In this document: piece by piece, positions 60,449 through 64,000 of the stretch
How the letters are laid out: each line of letters starts with the position of its first letter
How positions within the stretch are numbered: the first letter of the stretch is position 1
Assembly: GCF_021648885.1 (NCBI RefSeq)
Contig: NZ_JAKJHZ010000002.1
Span: forward strand, 1 to 64,000
From: Nocardioides potassii
Lineage (GTDB): Bacteria; Actinomycetota; Actinomycetes; Propionibacteriales; Nocardioidaceae
Direction of reading: 5' to 3'
Length of the DNA stretch: 64,000 nucleotides
Notes under the pieces: model-generated
Seen by the model: only the letters and a program-made list of their open reading frames with translations
What the model was told of the DNA's origin: nothing
The model's database searches: none
Made by a program: the position numbers and the translations under genes

Positions 60449-61762
60449 TCAGCTGCCGCTGTTGATCATGCCGGCGCCGACGGTCACGCCGGTCGCCTCG
60501 TCGATCAGGATGAACGACCCAGTGGTCCGGTTCTTCGAGTACGGGTCGCACAGCAGCGGCACCGTCGTACGCAGCTGGACGCGACCGATCTCGTTGAGGC
60601 CGAGCTCGCCGGCCTCCTGGTCGCGGTGCAGCGAGTTCACGTCGAGGCGGTACTGGATGTCCTTGACCATCGCGCGACCGGTGCGGGTCGTGTGCTTGAT
60701 CGCGAGCTTCTGGCGCGGACGCAGCGGCTCGTTGGTCATCCAGCACACCATCGCGTCGATGTCCTGGCTCGGCTTCGGGGCGTTCTTGGGCCGGGCGATC
60801 ATGTCGCCGCGGGACACGTCGACGTCGTCCTCGAGGTGCACGGTGACCGACATCGGCGGGAACGCCTCGGTGACCTCCTGGTCGAAGAGCTCGACGCGCA
60901 AGATGGTCGACGTCATGCCGCTCGGCAGCACGACGACCTCGTCGCCCTTCTTCAGCACGCCGCCGGCCACCTGGCCGGCGTACCCGCGGAAGTCGTGGTA
61001 CTGGTCGGACTTGGGCCGGATGACGTACTGCACCGGGAAGCGCGTGTCGACCAGGTCGCGGTCGGAGGCGACGTGGACGTGCTCGAGGTGGTGCATGAGC
61101 GTGGGGCCTGAGTACCACGGCGTGTTCTCGGAGCGGTTGACGACGTTGTCGCCCTGGAGCGCCGAGATCGGGATGACCTCGAGGTCGGGGATGTTGAGCT
61201 TGGTCGCGAACTGGGTGAACTCGCGGTGGATCTTCTCGTAGACCTCCTGCGACCAGTCGACGAGGTCCATCTTGTTGATCGCCAGCACGAGGTGCGGCAC
61301 GCGGAGCAGCGACAGCAGCACCGCGTGGCGGCGCGACTGCTCGGTGAGGCCCTGGCGGGCGTCGACGAGCACAAGGCCCAGGTCGGCGGTCGAGGCGCCG
61401 GTGACCATGTTGCGCGTGTACTGGATGTGGCCCGGGGTGTCGGCGATGATGAACTTGCGGTTGGGCGTCGCGAAGTAGCGGTAGGCCACGTCGATGGTGA
61501 TGCCCTGCTCGCGCTCGGAGCGGAGGCCGTCCGTCAGCAGCGCCAGGTCGGTGTAGTCGTAGCCCTTGGACTGGCTGGTCGTCTCGACCGCCTCGAGCTG
61601 GTCCTCGAAGATCGACTTGGAGTCGAGGAGCAGCCGACCGATCAGGGTCGACTTGCCGTCGTCGACGGAGCCGGCCGTCGCGAAGCGCAGCAGGTCGGCG
61701 TTCTCGGTGACGGCGGCTGCGTCCGCGCCGGCGGTGGTCGGGGTGGTGTCCGGGGTGGCCAT
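60449..61762 (-). CDS. cysN: Sulfate adenylyltransferase subunit 1 (GTPase)
   Basis: 437-residue GTPase that drives sulfate activation to APS. GTP motifs: GSVDDGKSTLIGR near 31-43, DTPGH near 107-111, NKMD near 162. The length shows the lone CysN form without fused APS kinase; in mycobacteria a CysNC fusion is usual, so a separate cysC must exist elsewhere if PAPS is made. Start ATG overlaps the cysD stop by 1 base. Operon order cysD-cysN. Confidence 0.96.
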   Translation of the reverse strand: MATPDTTPTTAGADAAAVTENADLLRFATAGSVDDGKSTLIGRLLLDSKSIFEDQLEAVETTSQSKGYDYTDLALLTDGLRSEREQGITIDVAYRYFATPNRKFIIADTPGHIQYTRNMVTGASTADLGLVLVDARQGLTEQSRRHAVLLSLLRVPHLVLAINKMDLVDWSQEVYEKIHREFTQFATKLNIPDLEVIPISALQGDNVVNRSENTPWYSGPTLMHHLEHVHVASDRDLVDTRFPVQYVIRPKSDQYHDFRGYAGQVAGGVLKKGDEVVVLPSGMTSTILRVELFDQEVTEAFPPMSVTVHLEDDVDVSRGDMIARPKNAPKPSQDIDAMVCWMTNEPLRPRQKLAIKHTTRTGRAMVKDIQYRLDVNSLHRDQEAGELGLNEIGRVQLRTTVPLLCDPYSKNRTTGSFILIDEATGVTVGAGMINSGS

Positions 61763-62676
61763 CAGAAGTAGCCCTCCTTCTTGCGGTCTTCCATGGCGGC
61801 CTCGGAGAAGCGGTCATCGCCTCGGGTGGCGCCGCGCTCGGTCACCCGGGCGACGGCGATCTCCTCGATGATGGCGGCGGTGTCGGCAGCCTCGGACTCC
61901 ACGCACCCGGTCTGGGTGCGGTCACCGACGGTGCGGAAGCGCACGGTCTTCGTCACGGGGGTCTCGCCGGCCTTGGGCTGGATCTCGGGACCGACCGACA
62001 GCAGCATGCCGTCGCGCTCGATCACCTCGCGCTCGTGGGCGAAGTAGATCGACGGGATCTCGATCTGCTCGCGGTGGATGTAGCTCCAGATGTCGAGCTC
62101 GGTCCAGTTGGACAGCGGGAAGATCCGCATGTGCTCGCCGGCGTGGATGCGGCCGTTGTAGAGGCTCCACAGCTCGGGCCGCTGGTTCTTCGGGTCCCAC
62201 TGGCCGAAGTCGTCGCGGTGGGAGTAGACGCGCTCCTTGGCGCGGGCCTTCTCCTCGTCGCGGCGGCCGCCACCGAAGGCGGCGGTGAAGCCGTTCTCCT
62301 CGATCGCGCCGAGCAGCGTGCCGATCTGCATGCGGTTGCGGCTGGTCTTGCCGTCGTCGACGACGTGGCCCGCCGCGATGGCCTCGTCGATGGTCGCGAC
62401 GATCATCCGGGCGCCGAGGCGGTCCACCCACGAGTCACGGGTGGCGAGCACCTCGTCGAAGTCGAGGCCGGTGTCGACCTGGAGCAGCGGGAACGGCAGC
62501 TTCGCCGGGAAGAACGCCTTCTCCGCCAGGCGGAGCATGACGATGGAGTCCTTGCCACCCGAGAACATCAGGACCGGCTTCTCGAACTCGGCGGCGACCT
62601 CACGGAAGATGTGGATCGACTCCGCCTCGAGCTGGTCCAGCTGGCTCAGCTGGTAGTCGACGTGGGTGTTGGTCAT
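61762..62676 (-). CDS. cysD: Sulfate adenylyltransferase subunit 2
   Basis: 304-residue ATP-sulfurylase catalytic subunit. PP-loop: MFSGGKDSIVMLRLAEKAF near 39-57 (key words SGGKDS). Further motifs: PFPLLQVDTGLDFDEV near 60 and GGGRRDEEKARAKERV near 135. Joined with CysN it makes adenosine 5'-phosphosulfate from sulfate and ATP. It is the first gene of the minus-strand operon, with a -10-like TACGAT about 37 bases before the ATG (+ strand 62713-62718). Confidence 0.97.
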   Translation of the reverse strand: MTNTHVDYQLSQLDQLEAESIHIFREVAAEFEKPVLMFSGGKDSIVMLRLAEKAFFPAKLPFPLLQVDTGLDFDEVLATRDSWVDRLGARMIVATIDEAIAAGHVVDDGKTSRNRMQIGTLLGAIEENGFTAAFGGGRRDEEKARAKERVYSHRDDFGQWDPKNQRPELWSLYNGRIHAGEHMRIFPLSNWTELDIWSYIHREQIEIPSIYFAHEREVIERDGMLLSVGPEIQPKAGETPVTKTVRFRTVGDRTQTGCVESEAADTAAIIEEIAVARVTERGATRGDDRFSEAAMEDRKKEGYF

Positions 62677-62778
62677 GACGCAGGGAGGGCCTCTCTCGGG
62701 ACAGCAGCCATCATCGTAGCGACGGGCGACCGCGTGGACGATTCGCGCTCGCGCGACCGAGTCGGCGAGACTCGCCGG

Positions 62779-63978
62779 ATGAGCCGTCGCCTCCGACTCG
62801 CACGTCCCGCCTCTTCGCGCAGGCCCCGCAGGACCACCCTGTCCGCCGTGGCCCTCATCACGGCGGCAGCCACCTTCGCGGGCTGCTCCTCGTCACCGAG
62901 CAGCGACGGCGAGCGGCCGTCGTACACGACGAGCGACGACGTGCAGGCGCGGGTGCTGCCCCAGCTCGCGGCCAACGGCGACGACGTGGAGTCCGCGGAC
63001 GACGCGTCGTGGGTCGTCGACGCGACGGTCGCCGGGGTCGATGAAGGCACGACCGTCACCCTCCTCGCCAAGACCGATGGCGGGGACTGGGACGAGGTCT
63101 CGGAGGGCGAGACGGACGCCGACGGGCACGTCGCCCTCACGAGCGACACGGCCGGCACGCTGGTCGTCGTGACGGGTGACGGCGACGACGCGATCGGCAC
63201 CGAGGTCGACACCAGCGACGCGCCGGAGCCGACGTTCACCGACGAGTTCGACGACGCCGACAGCGTCGACGGCGGTCCGGACGCCAAGTGGCGCACCCGC
63301 CAGCAGGGCCGCACCGGTGTCCGCACCTGCTCCCACGCTGACCCGAGCGCCGCCGAGGTGACGGACGGCGTCCTCGTGCTCAGCGTCGAGGAGGACCCGG
63401 CCGGCGGCGAGTGCCAGCTGCCCGGACGCCGCAAGATGTTCCCCTACCGGATCAACGGACATGTCGGCACCGAGAGCATCTTCGGCTTCACCTACGGCTA
63501 CGCCGCGGCCCGGATCCGCACCCAGTCCGCGCGCGGGCAGCACGCTGCCTTCTGGATGCAGGCGGTCGGCGGGCAGCAGCCCGGTGGCCCGAAGGCCGGC
63601 GGCGCCGAGATCGACATCATGGAGTACTTCGGTGACGACCACCCAGAGGGCGGCCTGACGAGCTTCACCTACTTCCTGGACAAGGCCGGCAAGAAGCAGA
63701 CGCTCGGCGGATGGCTGCCGGACGTCGATGACCTCGGCGACGACTGGGCCGAGAAGTACCACGTGTTCTCCGTCGAGTGGACGCCCGAGGAGTACGTCTT
63801 CCGGATCGACGGTCAGGTGACGCAGCGGATCGAGGGGGAGACCTCCGGGCGCGAGGAGTTCCTCATCCTGAGCCTGCTGTCGTCGGACTACGAGCTGCCC
63901 CGGTTCAACGGTGAGCTGCCCGAGACCATGGAGGTCGACTGGGCGCGCGTGTGGGAGACCGGTCCCGAGGAGGGCTGA
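62779..63978 (+). CDS. Glycoside hydrolase family 16 lipoprotein
   Basis: 399-residue exported enzyme with lipobox FAGC (Cys near 36). After a linker-like Asp/Ser-rich segment (about 38-150) comes a GH16 jelly-roll. The catalytic motif EIDIMEYFG near 276-284 (two glutamates, nucleophile and acid/base, around the Asp) is intact. Other blocks: FTYGYAAARIRTQSARGQHAAFWMQAV near 234 and YHVFSVEWTPEEYVFRIDGQ near 327. Likely an endo-beta-1,3-glucanase/laminarinase-type. The stop falls 22 bases before the window end. Confidence 0.93.
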   Translation: MSRRLRLARPASSRRPRRTTLSAVALITAAATFAGCSSSPSSDGERPSYTTSDDVQARVLPQLAANGDDVESADDASWVVDATVAGVDEGTTVTLLAKTDGGDWDEVSEGETDADGHVALTSDTAGTLVVVTGDGDDAIGTEVDTSDAPEPTFTDEFDDADSVDGGPDAKWRTRQQGRTGVRTCSHADPSAAEVTDGVLVLSVEEDPAGGECQLPGRRKMFPYRINGHVGTESIFGFTYGYAAARIRTQSARGQHAAFWMQAVGGQQPGGPKAGGAEIDIMEYFGDDHPEGGLTSFTYFLDKAGKKQTLGGWLPDVDDLGDDWAEKYHVFSVEWTPEEYVFRIDGQVTQRIEGETSGREEFLILSLLSSDYELPRFNGELPETMEVDWARVWETGPEEG

Positions 63979-64000
63979 TCACGGCGAGTCGAGGACCAGG

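Overview
The window is high-GC DNA (clearly above 70% at most third codon positions), with dense genes, frequent GTG starts and 4-base start/stop overlaps. The gene content is actinobacterial: mycothiol synthase beside GlnR, DUF3073, a DUF1416/SseC-rhodanese pair, paired CrcB proteins, a MutT1-type Nudix/phosphatase fusion, and CysD/CysN. Overall this looks like a Nocardioidaceae chromosome, probably Nocardioides or a close relative. That placement is inference from gene content and order; no search was run. I see no insertion sequence, prophage, rRNA or CRISPR array.

Layout. 0-5.8 kb: a DrrAB-type exporter divergent from a WYL regulator, a lipoprotein esterase, and an MFS pump divergent from its HTH regulator. 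5.8-15.9 kb: a sterol-carrier-like protein, a GNAT enzyme and an M20 dipeptidase; then an SRPBCC/NAD-binding pair ahead of an exported IorB/IorA-type molybdenum hydroxylase; then purF, purM and DUF3073. 16-20.8 kb: branched-chain amino acid (or leucine) dehydrogenase, three envelope-sugar-like genes and tRNA-Phe. 20.8-24 kb: response regulator, a 31-codon peptide gene missed by ordinary ORF calling, a cytochrome P450 and a cytosolic histidine kinase, all on the minus strand. 24-36 kb: tRNA-Glu, tRNA-Asp, a zincin, CrcB pair, RsbW-like ATPase, NDH-2, tRNA-Lys, an unusual K+-channel-like protein, patatin, DDAH, CutC, MlrC-like protein and a cold-shock protein.

36-48 kb is a phosphate island: a MutT1-like Nudix/phosphatase, pstSCAB behind a PHO box, a PitA transporter with its DUF47 partner, and polyphosphate kinase. 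48-53 kb holds DsrE, nitrobindin, Fur, an HTH-MFS pair, YgfZ and MshD. 53-57 kb keeps the mycobacterial-type order glnR-moaD-thioredoxin-DUF4395-cysA-sseC, with a Cys-containing leader peptide. 57-64 kb holds a PAS kinase, a 40-residue secreted peptide convergent with an XRE-TPR regulator, cysDN and a GH16 lipoprotein.

Best candidates for something undescribed: (1) the peptide/P450/two-component locus at 20.8-23.9 kb, which resembles P450-modified RiPP pathways; (2) the secreted peptide plus XRE-TPR regulator at 58.7-60.3 kb, which resembles an RRNPP peptide-signalling pair; (3) several families of long intergenic palindromes, one of them present in three copies within 10 kb.
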